64,000 nucleotides of DNA from Raphanus sativus. Lineage: Eukaryota > Streptophyta > Magnoliopsida > Brassicales > Brassicaceae. The DNA is taken from contig NC_079515.1 of the NCBI RefSeq assembly GCF_000801105.2, positions 28,419,407 through 28,483,406 on the forward strand, in the 5' to 3' direction. How positions within the stretch are numbered: the stretch's first letter is position 1; every line of letters begins with the position of its first letter. The notes beneath the pieces were generated by a model, which was given only the letters and a program-made list of their open reading frames with translations, was not told where the DNA came from and did no database searches. The translations under genes and the position numbers were made by a program. Of the stretch, positions 1 to 14,559 are shown piece by piece.

Positions 1-47
1 GCTTCTTTCTTGCAAAAGAAAGAAAAGAGAAAAGTGAACAAAATCTT

Positions 48-70
48 GAAAGCTATTTATAAATAACCCA
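48..70 (+). promoter_or_regulatory. Candidate TATA box of CKX6
   Basis: The motif ctatttataaataaccc lies about 150 bases upstream of the chosen CKX6 start codon at 215, a plausible TATA box and leader distance for a plant RNA polymerase II gene. This is read only from the motif and its position; there is no transcript evidence. Confidence 0.35.
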
Positions 71-214
71 TTGTAGACAGCCAAGTTCCCCATCCAGATT
101 CTCACAACCAAAAAATATTGGTTGCCTCTGCCATTCAGAATCGCACTACCTTTTATAAAATCACACGCCCTTTTCAATACTATTCTTCTGCCTATCAGAA
201 ATCAAGAAGGCCAT

Positions 215-2224
<2,010 letters not shown>

Positions 2225-3216
2225 CCCGACACGACACGGTGGATTGTTACTATGGTTTTTGTATGTAACAAAATAGCAGATATATCCCCCAAGATTATGT
2301 ACATACTACTTTACTTTCTCGATCGCTATATACAAACACGTGTATAATAGTATTTTCCGCAACATCATGCAGTATATGTCCATAGGTAACGAACCGGTCT
2401 ATCCGTGTCTTCGTCTCCTTGATCTGCCACGGGCCACCACGCAACGACCAAGTCACAGTTCCCAAGGAAATCATGGATAGGGTATAATATAATTCATATG
2501 ATCATTAACTTTTTTTCTTAACCTTATAAATACTACATCACTTAGTGCTTGGTAACCAAGTTAACTAAGTTTCGGTATGAACCTCAAACGACGTTTAATA
2601 TACCTTACTAAGAGTTTAAGAATGTTATACACATCACGATTACTCAAGAGAACATGAGGCTTAGCTGGAACATTAAGCGTATCACTCAACGCAGTTAATG
2701 ATACAAACATAAACAACCATGAATAATCAATCCGACCACAAGACTCACCTTAAGACTTTCACAATATAGGTCAGTGAAGACTAGCAGGCATGCGGCCAGA
2801 AGCGACTCACATGCTCCACAAGGCTGGTTGAATGGTTCCCACCCAGACAATTGAATTTTTTTTCACCAAACCTATCAGAAAACGATACCCGACCATGCGA
2901 CAATGAATTGGCCTACTATTTTTTTTTTTTTTCAGTTTAAACCAATTTAACTACGAAGTGATCTTAGGATAATTCTTAGGCCAAAAGCTATCCAGGATCA
3001 TTACAAAATATGCTTATCCGCAATGGTTTTATTAAGATGCCCATTAATATCATAATTATCATGATGTCTTGGATTTTATGAAGATATCAAGTACTTAACG
3101 TCAACATTTTAAGACAGAAAAAGAGAGTTTTGATAACACAGTAGGCCTCAGGTGAAATCACAGTCTTAGACTCTTGGATAGCTTTTATGTAGACAAGAAG
3201 ATATATCTGTTGTTTA
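2225..3216. other. Intergenic, between convergent CKX6 and FC2
   Basis: About 1 kb that should hold the 3' ends of two converging transcripts. I see no long coding frame, no terminal repeats and no RNA gene in it. If the synteny reading is right, this interval or the one beyond FC2 contains an evolutionary breakpoint between ancestral chromosome blocks. Confidence 0.6.
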
Positions 3217-6200
3217 TTAAGAGGAAGGCAGAATGCCCCACTGATGCAGAAACCCTTTTCCGGTGGTTACTTCTAGTACCAAGAGTGCGAGCACTGCCAA
3301 CATGGCTGCTCTTCCGTTCCATGTTTCTGCACTTCTGGTAAATCCCCATTCCCACATCGTCACTGGAGCTGGCAATTCCCTCCTCTGTGAATCATAGGTC
3401 GCCAATAGTTCTTCAACACTCCCGAGCGGAACTAACGACTGCAACAATAAACCACACACATACACTTCAGTTGGTCGGCTATGCATATTAAAGCATAAAG
3501 ATTTATAGAACATTAAAACTTTTCATCCCAAAAATAATATAACCTCGTCATGGTAAGATAACAATCAACCCCATTTTAAGCCTACCGGTGCTCAACTAAT
3601 GCTATATATGGCTGAGAAAAAACTTCACGCTAAGGAGTTTGGGGACCCATGAACCAAACGAAGTGTAGATAACAGCTTTTTTTGTTGAGCTCGAGTATAT
3701 AAAAGACGAAGAGTTGTTACCTGTCGAGCTTCAAGGTTTGAGACTGCCATAGCTCCAACATATGGAAGGCTTTCCACAACAGCATCTGCCAAGTCAGATA
3801 TAAACAAAGGCTCTGTTCCTAGCGCAGGCACTCGTCCCCAATTCTTGATACCAGAACTCAAAGCCAACTCTTTATACTCGACATCTATCTCTTCCAGCGT
3901 TTCAATGTGCTCGCTCACAAAGCTGTTAAATTAAACCGAAGTTTCAGTTAACCAAAAGAAACGAAAAATAAAGTGACGAGAAATACCCCTTTATACCTTA
4001 TGGGTACAGCCAGAAGATTTTCAACACCTTTTTTACCAAGTTCAGTAATGGCTTCCTCCGTGTATGGTTTCAGCCATTCCACAGGTCCAACTCTGCTCTG
4101 TTGGAATGTTATGCAAAATAATAAGACAAACATAACGGGTGACATTTGACAAACAACATAAATAGTTAACGTTGATAAAACAAACAATAAATGAAAAAAG
4201 ACCTGATAAGCGAGCGTGTAAGCGTTGGTTATATTTCTCTTGTCTAATTCTTCCATTATGAGATCGACGCATTCTTCCATCTCTGCCTTGTACGGATCAC
4301 CAGCTTCTTCAACATATGCAAGAGGCACGCCATGTGCACTGAAAAATATTACAACCTGTAACATATATTTTGGTTTTGAAGGACGTCTTAGGATAGTTGA
4401 ATAAATTGGCAGCAACCAGAGAGCTATACAAAGATTTGAAAATTCGTTCTTTAGATAGAGAAATTTAACATATAGGGAACAGATACAGATCTAAGAAAAG
4501 AGATAAACCACAAGAAGAATTCAGGAAAAAAATGTTTGCTACGGATTGTGAAAATAGCATAGCGAATTGAAAAAGAAAATATAAAAAATGACAAGAAGTG
4601 GAAAGATTTTCGACCTGACTAGGGGAATCAAATTTTCCCAACTCGTTTTGGATCAAGTTTGCCATTGCCGTTATATATCCCTCCCGCTGATACCATGATG
4701 GTATAACAGTATGCTGCATGTTCACAAGATACTCGTCCTCTCTGTATATAGTGAGTAAAAAAAAAAGGTGAATAATCAGTAAGATATAGTCATGGTATGC
4801 TAAACCATGTAAGATGTGTAGTCTCACCGGAATATTTTCTCCAAGAGTCTTAGGCTTGAACCACTTGTCGATATCGAAAATTGGGGATAGAGTGGTAGGA
4901 CAACAAGTTTTGTAATTCCATCTGTCTTTATCTGCAAGAAGAGATAGAAAAAAATAATAATGAGTAAGAATCACAAGGTGCAAACTCCGGTTCAAAAGAG
5001 ATTGTTTAAGGAATATACAAGAAGAGTAGCAAGGGATTTGATTAGTTCCTTTTGCGTTTACATATTAAACTATTGTGTTCATATTAAAAAGAGAAGACAA
5101 CATTGTTTTCATCCAAAATAATGTTTGATAAAAAGGGAAAAATACAAACGCAAAGAAAACAAATTGGTTTTGGAAGGATCAAGATACCTGTTCAATGGCT
5201 TCCTCAGTGAATGGATGCCAATAACGCATGCCAACATATACCTTCGCTGGGACGTTTTTTTCGGAAAGGCATTTACTTAATTCTTCAGCCTGTACAAGAA
5301 AACAATGATAGAAATAAGGAGCAAGATAAATAAGTAACAGAAGCAAAAACAAAGATAGGATCATAAAAGAAAAAACTATATATGCGCAAGTTCACTATAC
5401 ATTTTGCATAATCTCGATAATCTTCTTACTAGACCTCCCACGCAAGGCAAATAGAGTTAAAAATGTAAAGGAAAATCGAAAACTTTGCAAGGCTAAATAG
5501 CAATTTTTTTGTTAGATAGAAACATCAAAATTGACTGCAGTCAATAGAGGAGGAGACAACTTCCCGAAACAGAGAAAACAAAAAAAAAAGTAGGTGAAAA
5601 GAGGAAGAAGACCTGTGAATCAGTAATGCGGCGAAGAGGAGAACCACCACCAATAGAAGCGTAACCTTCCTTGCTTTTGGGAGCCCTTGCTACAGATATG
5701 AACTGTGCCAATGGCTTCTGAAGAAACTGGAACAAGGGCGGCAATCTTATAATGTCCTGCCGATATACAAACAGGAGGAGGTATTGGCATTATTACTCTC
5801 AAACAATACAAAATTATTATAAATAAATATAAATATAAAAATACCGGGTCAGCAAAGAGGTTAAACAAGAAGGGTTGCACATCATCCAAAGTCTCGGGGC
5901 CTCCGAGGTTCAATAACAGCACTCCTACTTTCTCAATCTCATCGGATGTTGAAATGTTTGAGGAGGATGAGGTGGTCACCACCGCTCTCAAAGGCAATGA
6001 CTGTTTCCCAAGCAGCCGGAGTGGCGGTTGCGGTTGCGGTTGCGTTTTCTCACCCCATCCATCCGAAGCAGCCTCACTATGTAATCTTGAAAACTGCACA
6101 GATCTCTGTGAATCGTGTGGCAACAACACTCTTCTGCATCAAAACCAAACACATCATCATCATCAAAAGTTCACAAGATAGATAGCCTATTCAACCACCA

Positions 6201-6336
6201 CACATGAGTACACTAGTAATAAGAAGAATTTGAATGCTCCTCCGAGTTCAAGGGAGGGAACTTACGGATGACGAGGACGAAACGTTGAGTAGGAACAGGA
6301 AGACGAAGCAGATGCACTCATGGCTGGGCAATTCAT
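3217..6336 (-). CDS. FC2: Ferrochelatase 2, chloroplast (haem synthesis)
   Basis: Ten exons on the minus strand: 6336-6266, 6133-5845, 5756-5613, 5289-5188, 4931-4828, 4741-4615, 4355-4203, 4097-3997, 3922-3721 and 3438-3217. They close in frame to 504 residues; Arabidopsis FC2 is about 512. Ferrochelatase inserts Fe2+ into protoporphyrin IX, the last step of haem synthesis. The Ser-rich N-terminus ([20 protein letters not shown]) looks like a plastid transit peptide. The core begins at [20 protein letters not shown], and the [20 protein letters not shown] segment carries the conserved catalytic His region. The last exon ends in a chlorophyll a/b-binding-type helix ([21 protein letters not shown] region), a feature of FC2 that Arabidopsis FC1 lacks, which settles the paralogue. 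The gene is convergent with CKX6 and divergent from HEMD. Confidence 0.96.
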
Positions 6337-6539
6337 CGCAATTGAACTTGGGACAAAGGAGAAAGGATTTGAAGTAGAGAGACAAAGCAAACTAAAACTA
6401 ATCGATTCTCATGGATAGTTTCGTCTCCTCGGATAAAGGAGAAAGGAGAAAGGAGAAAGGAAGACTGCAGCGTTATATTTTCCAGTTCTGATAAAATGAA
6501 TGGCTTGAGTACGGAGGACCACACGCGTCGACACAAGGC

Positions 6540-8183
6540 TGATAAGTTTTTTTCTCTACCAGATTGTCTGAAGGAATAATTTGATAAATATCCTATTTAT
6601 GATTTAATTTTTTTTTTAAATATACTTTTCATTTTCTTCTTAAAATCTACATTTTGTTATATGTGTCTTTGCTCCCCAGATGCACCACCAAACTAGGTGT
6701 TTTCTTTCCTCATGTGCACAGCAGTACATATTTTAGTTAAATATTTTTTTTTCTTAATATTTAAAATTTTATTATTTTTATTGATATTTTAATATAAATT
6801 GTGATTTAATTAAACATAAAACTAAAAAGTTTATATTTTAAATTATATTTATAAACATATATGTATATATTTAAAATAATAATCTTAGATATATTTTTAT
6901 CTATTTATTTTGGTTAAAATATATTAAAAAACCTTGTATAAATTTTTTAAAAATGATGTATAGATTGTATAATTATCAAAATATAAGAATAAACAGTATT
7001 TCTAAGATTTCTAGATATATAATGAAATTATGATTAAAATTAATATTTTTTATAAAATATAGAAAATTCTGAAAATCTTTTTGCGTATTAAAACTTTTAA
7101 TTATAATAAAATATAATTAAATCATATTTTAAAACTTGTAATAGTTTTATTTTACCGATTATGTATGAGTTATTATCATACTATAAAATTTTTATCAAAT
7201 ATCTAAAACAACAAGTAAATGTAATTAGTTAGCAAAAATTAAAAGAATATTAAAAGTAATTGTTAATATCATATTTAACCATAAATCTGTCATGTTATAT
7301 TTTTAATATAATTATTATATTTATTATAATATTATGATTTTAATACTTTATGATTATATAAAATGTGAATATTGTTAATTTATCATTTAACAGCTACAAC
7401 ATTTCAAGTAAACGTACTTAATGTACAAATTTTCAATCGTACAAATTTCTCAAAAAATATTTAAAATCACAAATATATGCATCGCAAACGCGTGCAACCA
7501 CTACGGTTACACTAATCAAATCCTAATTTTAAAACATTTAAAACCTAATTAAGCTAAACATGAAATGAAACGTATAATTTTTTAACTTATAATTAGTATA
7601 GTTGGATTATTTCAGCCTTCGGATTTTTGCCAAAATGTATTTCGAACTTTATTCCATTTTTGACTCCAATTATATTTTATATTTAATTCTAAAATAGAGT
7701 AATCTTACACATTACTTTATTTTAGAATTAAACCTTTTCATCTACTAAATAGTTTTTTTTTAATTTTGAATGTTTGTAATTCATACTTAAATAATATTTA
7801 AGATGATACAATAACATAAAAATATGATATTTCACAAAAAATATTTAATAATTTTACATAAAAGAAACATAATTAATAAAAATCAAAATTAAACAACAAT
7901 AATATAAAATAAATATAATATGAAATAAGTGATTTAATAATCTGATAAATTGATTTTGAAACTACAGAGATAAGTGAAATGTTGTTCAAATGGAATATAT
8001 AAATTTGTTTATTTTGTGGGTCAATATTATCAATATGAGAACACTTGTACTTGTTTAGATTGATATATGCACAAAAATTTGGATTATATATGAATTTTAA
8101 ATAACAAAACAAAACTTTGTTTTCTTCTTTATTGCATTTTTAATAATAAATATCTATATTTATGAAAATTTATAGATATAAAA
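6540..8183. other. AT-rich intergenic DNA upstream of FC2
   Basis: The first few hundred bases should include the FC2 promoter. The rest is extremely AT-rich with no coding frame that looks real and no recognisable terminal repeats. It ends at the start of the Helitron. Confidence 0.6.
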
Positions 8184-8980
8184 TCTCTATTATTAAAAGA
8201 GAAGTACACTTAAGAAATGCCCCTGAGTTTTTAATGTTAATTACACTTACATGCCACTGATCCTATTAATAATATTCCTAAAAAAATGCTTGTCTTAACC
8301 AGTTTATTAAATGTGTCTTTATAACTCTCTTTATTTATAGATAGTCTATATTTATAATGTTTGTCTTTTTCAGTTTAGTTAATGTGTTGTCCTAAAACAA
8401 AATTTAACTTCTCTTGTATTAAATAAATTCCGAAATTATTTATTTGTTATCAAAAAAAAAATCTAGGATATTAATTTCGAAATTATTTATTGTCGTAAAA
8501 TAAAATTTAACTTCCATTCTCTATTAAAATAATTTCAAGATAAAATTGAATTTCCCTTTTCATCTAAACCAATGTTTATTCACCTCACATAGAGCTAGGT
8601 GTCAATAAATTTAAAAAATTATCGTATGAATAAATTATCTATGTTTTCTTCCCACTAAAATCTGTTTAACTGAACTTGCAGAGTACTCAATATTAAATAT
8701 AAGATTAAGTATTGCCTATATTCTTGCTAACTACATTATTTTTAGGAAACAATTGATTTGCTTTATAAATGTTATGGACATTTATTAATTAACTATTGAA
8801 ATTGAGATACTGATGCAAGCTCTTCTCTTCTGAATCGGATAGATTCATATCTGAAAAAGTTTGACAATACGAGGTGAAATAGTATCTCTCTCCAAAAAAG
8901 CATGTTTTTTTTACCACCACACGAAGAAAATATTTTGTTGTGAATGAACAAGATAGTGAGGAATTGTCCATACGTAAAAT

Positions 8981-9319
<339 letters not shown>

Positions 9320-9845
9320 ACTAGACATGCAAACAATATACTTTGAAACAGAATGAAAAATAAACCAATTATTTCAAAAGAGATTTAATTACTCCATACC
9401 TTGATTCGTAAAGAAAAAACATCAGATTCACAAATATCAAACATTAGACCCTCGATTAATGAGTTTTTGAAATCGCCATCGCCATGAGAGAATACCGAAA
9501 GTCGAGATATTTCTTTTTTCATTCTTCACAATTTTTTTCTAAACACCGAACGGTTACAAAACAAAATTGTCGGTTAGAATAAGAGAGGGGAGTCATGAGC
9601 CACTAGACCAACTTAATTTGATCTAAAACACTATGGCCCTAACAAAAAATGTAATAACAATGAGCCGATTAAATTGATTTATATATGACTCAAAGTCAAT
9701 TATTTCAATGTATTTTAAATTAACTAAATTGATTTATATATTTCATATATAATCTATCATCGTTCACTTTAAGCTTTCTTTATAATAAAAAATATTTTTC
9801 ACAGATTTGATTGTTTTTTTAAATTCAAAAAGAACTCAATGTATT

Positions 9846-10074
9846 CAATGGCGGACCCATCAATTTTTTTTACATGTGTCATGATATACAAACGTTTTAA
9901 AATATGATAACAAAAATATAATTTAGAGATGTGAACCCAGATTTAGGTGTGTCAATACATACACTAATACCATATTAGCTGCTGATTTTTTTTGGCTTTC
10001 TATGTAAAACCAATTATTTCATAATTAAACATGTGTCAACTGAACCTCCTAATCCTGTAGTAGGTCCGCTTCTG
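9846..10074. mobile_element. hAT-type MITE nested in the Helitron
   Basis: The ends form an inverted repeat: CAATGGCGGACC on the left, and CAGAAGCGGACC when the right end is read on the minus strand. The flanks AATGTATT (9838-9845) and AATGTATC (10075-10082) match at 7 of 8 positions, the duplication size of hAT elements. At about 229 bp with no coding capacity it is a MITE-sized deletion derivative. Confidence 0.7.
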
Positions 10075-10357
10075 AATGTATCACAAGTAACTATTAACAA
10101 ATACATTATTTAGTGTAAATCAAAAATTAAATAAACACCCGCCTGGTCGGGCGGGTCATGGTCTAGTAATTGGGTTAAGTGTTAAAAATTTATAAGTTTA
10201 AAATATTACTAACAGTGGTTAACTAAATAAAAAGTCATTTGAATATTTTTTTTTTCTGAAATAAAAAATAGAATAATATGTTTGGAGTAAAACACGATGT
10301 AATATGTTCATTTAACAGAATTAGATGTCTCACTTCCTCCCATCCGAAGCCTTTTAA

Positions 10358-12477
10358 ATGGCGTCGCTTCTGTCTCCTGCTCCTCTCTTATCTCTTCAAC
10401 GTCCTTACCATTGTCTGAAAAAGGGAGTTTACGCAACTCCTTGTTTGGTTCGAGATTCATCGTCGCCGTCTCTCTCCACCTCCAATTTGATTCCCCAGGT
10501 GGTTGTTACCCGAGAAAGTGGCAAGAACAAACAAATCATCAAAGCCCTGGTAATGCAATTTCACTCTCCTCCACCCAATCTGCTTTATGTGCATCTCTTC
10601 GATTAGCTAATAAGAGTTTTTTTTTAATGTTTCCTGGGGGTAAAAATTGCAGGAGAAACGTGGGATTTCATCTTTAGAGCTCCCACTGATTCAACATGCT
10701 CCGGGACCTGATTTCGATCGCCTCGCTTCCGTACTAACTGGTAAGACTCAATTCATGATTTTGCAGTCAAAATTTATTATTGTTATTGCAATTAGGAAAA
10801 GGTTTTGGGCATCTCTTTTATATTTTTTCTTTTGCTAGATAAGAACTTTGACTGGATCATCATAACCTCTCCACAGGCAGCTTCTGTCTTTCTCCAGGCG
10901 TGGAAGTAAGCCTAAGCCTTGCTTCTTGCTCTTTTGCTTTTGTCATTTTCTTTCTCTTTCAGCCTCTTGTGTATTTTTACAAGTATGATGAAACTGGGCA
11001 TTTCTCTAATCTTAAAAACTTTCTGGACAAAGTTTAGGAAATGAAGAGATTAGTCTAGTTGATATTTATGCAAGCTTCATGCATATTTCTGTACAATGAC
11101 AGAAGTGTACATACGAATTCATGAGCATTTTGAACACTTGTCCTCATTATCCTTTTCCCCTTTGTGTCTCAATTCCTTAGGGCAGCTTGCTCTCCAAAAG
11201 TGAAAGTGGGTGTAGTGGGAGCTGGAACAGCCCGTGTATTTGATGAGCCAGTGCTAGCTGCACAAGGAGCGCTTCATGTTGCCTTTACACCATCCAAAGG
11301 TCCCCATGACTTTATATTCATACCCTCCCTTTTTTATTCAATTCATTTATCTGCAATCTGTGTTATATCTTCAAACATCATTTTATATGCTTCTTTGGCG
11401 TGACTGTGGTGGGTATCACCTATGCCCTTTGTCATTGTCTGATCCCAGGAACCAAAGAACTTATTTAGCTTTCTGAGTTGATAATCTACTAGTGATCAAA
11501 ACTAACTTTATCTTCTATACCATCTCTCTCATCAATGTTTATGTTTTCTAATTGGGTTCCGTCTATCAACTCAGTATACATATATAATAGACTTTGCTTG
11601 TTCTTTCTCTTTGTTTCCATTCTTTCAGCAACTGGTAAAGTCTTGGCTTCAGAGCTTCCAGACAATGTGGGCAAAAGTTCATCTGTCCTATACCCGGCTT
11701 CTGTAAAAGCAGGCAATGAGATTGGTGTGTGGTTTGATTTCTTAGTTCGTCTTAGCTTATTTTGTAATCCATATTTAATTAAAGTATCGGGACTGAATGA
11801 TAAAAATAAAATAGACTAGACTAGGCAGTTGGAGAATACCATGCTAAGTATTGCATTTAACTAAAATGAAAAAATCCTTGTTGGAGTTGTGTAGTTATAA
11901 TATTTCTATCAAAAGGAAATGGATTAGTAAATGATTATTTTTTTTGAATTTGGTATTTTTTTTTTTTTTTTGATATCTCTGGTGTCTGGGCAGCCACTTT
12001 CCCAAATATCCCCCGAAGGGGTCCAGCGCCCCAGCAGTAAGGATGTTAAATCGCTGTGGCCGGGTTTCGAAGCTGGGTGGCGGGCACCTCAGCCGAGGTT
12101 CCATTACCACCAGGCTACGAAGCCCGGTTGAATTTGGTATTTTTTAAGTTAAAAACTGTTGTATGTTTTGCACTGTTCTTTTGCCCGTAAATGCATTCAT
12201 TTGGCAAATGATTTATAAACCTATGTTGGCAAGCAAACCCAATTGGAAATATGTGACCGTAAGCTTAGTTTATACTATTGTATCATTTAAACTCCATGAC
12301 TAAACAGCTTAATCTGCTTTCTGTTCTGCATATGAATCTTAGAGGAAGGGTTGTCCAGGCGTGGGTTTGACGTTCTGAGGCTGAATACATACACAACAGT
12401 AAGCAGTATTATTTTTGGCTTAGTCAACTTTTATATATTGGTTATCGCTTCTCAGTCCCTTGTATTTGGTTATTTGA

Positions 12478-12519
<42 letters not shown>

Positions 12520-13052
12520 TCCATAACAGTTTTTTGTTTTGTGTTTATGTATGTTAGGTTCCTGTGCAAAGTGTAGATGCGATGCTTCTGCAACAGGCAA
12601 TGTCTGCGCCTGTTCTTTCTGTAGCTTCACCTTCGGCACTCCGGTAGGCTTCGTTATATAGTAATAGTTACGAGCGCAATGTTGTCATTGGTATAAATAT
12701 CTTCTATTATGTTCGAGTGGGTTAAGTCCATCATTTACTTGTGTTTTGCCAGGGCCTGGATGAATTTGATTGAAAACGAGAAGGAATGGAGTAATAATCT
12801 TGCCTGCATAGGAGAGACAACTGCTTCAGCTGCAAGACGACTAGGATTTAAAAAGGTTTACCACCCGGAGCAACCAGGGCTTGAAGGGTAAAATCTCTTA
12901 TAAGTTGGAACATGTCACAACTAGGGTCCGAATTGAGTCATCTTGTTACATTAACACTTGAATTTTCTATGGGTTTGTGTGTGTGTGGCAGATGGGTCGA
13001 GAGCATCATGGAAGCTCTAGTCGCTCACGAAGAAATTACACAGAATAAGTAA
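10358..13052 (+). CDS. HEMD: Uroporphyrinogen-III synthase, chloroplast
   Basis: Nine exons: 10358-10549, 10653-10740, 10839-10905, 11181-11299, 11629-11724, 12343-12398, 12558-12643, 12753-12887 and 12992-13052. They close in frame to 299 residues. The enzyme cyclises hydroxymethylbilane with inversion of ring D to give uroporphyrinogen III, the branch point of plant tetrapyrrole synthesis. The first roughly 45 residues are Ser/Leu/Pro-rich and resemble a plastid transit peptide. The two-domain fold is marked by [17 protein letters not shown] at the start, [35 protein letters not shown], the [12 protein letters not shown] hinge, and [16 protein letters not shown] near the C-terminus, all characteristic of plant HemD. 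ATG 10358 is the first ATG in the frame. Intron 5 contains a SINE and intron 6 a (TA)18 microsatellite. Confidence 0.94.
11946..12145 (-). mobile_element. tRNA-derived SINE in HEMD intron 5
   Basis: A roughly 168-bp insert at 11962-12129 lies in minus orientation. Read on the minus strand it starts with a tRNA-like head: an A-box-like GTAGCCTGGTGG and a B-box-like GCTTCGAAACCC. It ends in ATATC followed by a poly(A) tail, seen as poly(T) at 11957-11971. It is flanked by a 16-bp direct repeat gaatttggtatttttt at 11946-11961 and 12130-12145, a good target-site duplication. It has no coding capacity. Confidence 0.85.
12481..12516. repeat. (TA)18 microsatellite in HEMD intron 6
   Basis: Eighteen TA units in the intron between HEMD exons 6 and 7. 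Confidence 0.95.
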
Positions 13053-14079
13053 CTCTGGCAGCAGGAACTGAGTTATACTCAATTCCACCCACTCATGAAC
13101 TGGACTTATGGTGGACTGGACTGGGACACCTGCTTGTAAGTTAGATGACTTGAAAAATAACCAAGTGATGTTGTTGATAAAATTCCTCAACCCCTTTCAG
13201 ATATCTTGGGCAGCTTTTGTAAGATAAAAGAGGTATATAGTATTGTTTGGAATACTAACTTCTTACACGATCTAGAAACGTGATAGTACAAAAGCAAATG
13301 ATCCAATGTTATCATTTCCAACCACAATATTTTACTCTGACAATAGTCGAAATTGACGGAACAATTGTATAGGTGATGATATATTATACTTTGTCATCGG
13401 GTAATTAATTAAATTTAATTGCACAATAAAGGTTTTTAAACGAACGTCTGATTTTTCTGTGAGGGAATCCTTTTTTTTTTTAACAAAGCCATCTCCCAAG
13501 TATTTGTTTCTAGCGTGGCCTGCTGCTCATCATAATAGATCGACCACAAGTGACTGAATATGAACACGACAACAACTCTGTTTGTGTGCTGTGTCATTGC
13601 CCGATGGTCACAAAAGACCATTTGTTTATCTCATTCAGCTAATAGTCAGAGGTTTGACTCTATTTTCTTCAGGACAACCTCATATGATATCGCTGCTTAG
13701 CAATCCTAAGGAATCATATTTTTCAATCATATCAGGCTCGACCCAACACCATACTTCCCAGTTTCATACGACTAAAGACAAACAAAACAAGAAGCAACAA
13801 GTATGAGTACAGCCTCATGCACTGATTCATCACACTGGCTAAATACGAATAACAAGCTTCAACCAACCTAATGAGATCTAAAGATTGTGTCAAAACAGAG
13901 GGCTTGATTGATCTAAAAGCAGATTTTGCATTTGTTTGACAATGCAAACAAAAAAAAGTACCGTTTGATCAGTAAGAACAAAAGAGCTTCATAAAACAAA
14001 TGTCTCATATGCATCCAGAAGCTTGACAACAACAATAACAAATATATATTAATATAAAGAAAAGGATTGTTCAATCTAT
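13053..14079. other. Intergenic between convergent HEMD and PETM
   Basis: About 1 kb containing the presumed 3' ends of both genes. The short frames here have no recognisable protein character, and I see no repeat structure. Confidence 0.55.
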
Positions 14080-14454
14080 TTACTCAGCTTCCTCAACAGA
14101 AGCTTCGATTCGAAGGAGAACGAATCCAACCGCAACGCCAACAAGAGTAAGAGCGTTCATGATTGCTGCAATCTTGAAGATCTCTCCGACTGCGTTACAA
14201 GTTGAGGTTAAGGCTCCTCCACTTCCACTTGTTCGCCCTTTGAGAGACATCACGACATTGGCAAAGCACTGTTCGGTGCAGAGCGGTAATCCCATGGAGA
14301 CAACCTTGTTGTTCTGTGCCTTGAGACCACCGTAAGAATTTAGTCCTCTCACGTACGAAATTTTCATCTCCGTTTTCCTCTGTGACTGTCCGGATTTGAA
14401 CGCGACTCCCGCTCTTGTCCATGCAACCACCGCCGGTGCCGCTGCTGTAGCCAT
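14080..14454 (-). CDS. PETM: Cytochrome b6f complex subunit PetM precursor
   Basis: A single coding exon of 124 residues. The C-terminal part [20 protein letters not shown] plus [15 protein letters not shown] is the mature subunit VII (PetM) of the cytochrome b6f complex: one transmembrane helix at the periphery of the complex in the thylakoid, with a short acidic tail. The first roughly 85 residues form the plastid-targeting part, including the conserved [13 protein letters not shown] block. Length and sequence match the nuclear-encoded Arabidopsis protein (At2g26500). The sequence upstream of the ATG (14455 to about 14560) contains a possible 5'-leader intron, but this cannot be settled without a transcript. 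Confidence 0.95.
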   Translation of the reverse strand: MATAAAPAVVAWTRAGVAFKSGQSQRKTEMKISYVRGLNSYGGLKAQNNKVVSMGLPLCTEQCFANVVMSLKGRTSGSGGALTSTCNAVGEIFKIAAIMNALTLVGVAVGFVLLRIEASVEEAE

Positions 14455-14559
14455 TTCCTTTTTGCTGTGAAATTACGTTTAGATTGTTTCAAGATATTAT
14501 TCAATCATTAAACAGACAATGAGGAAAATAATACAGAAGAGACAGGAGGATACCTATGA

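Noticed and set aside
122..214. A longer N-terminus for CKX6
   Set aside because: The frame is open upstream of 215 but contains no earlier ATG, and the homologous protein starts at the ATG at 215.
13436..13947. Small frames between HEMD and PETM
   Set aside because: No recognisable protein features; they lie where the 3' ends of the two genes are expected.
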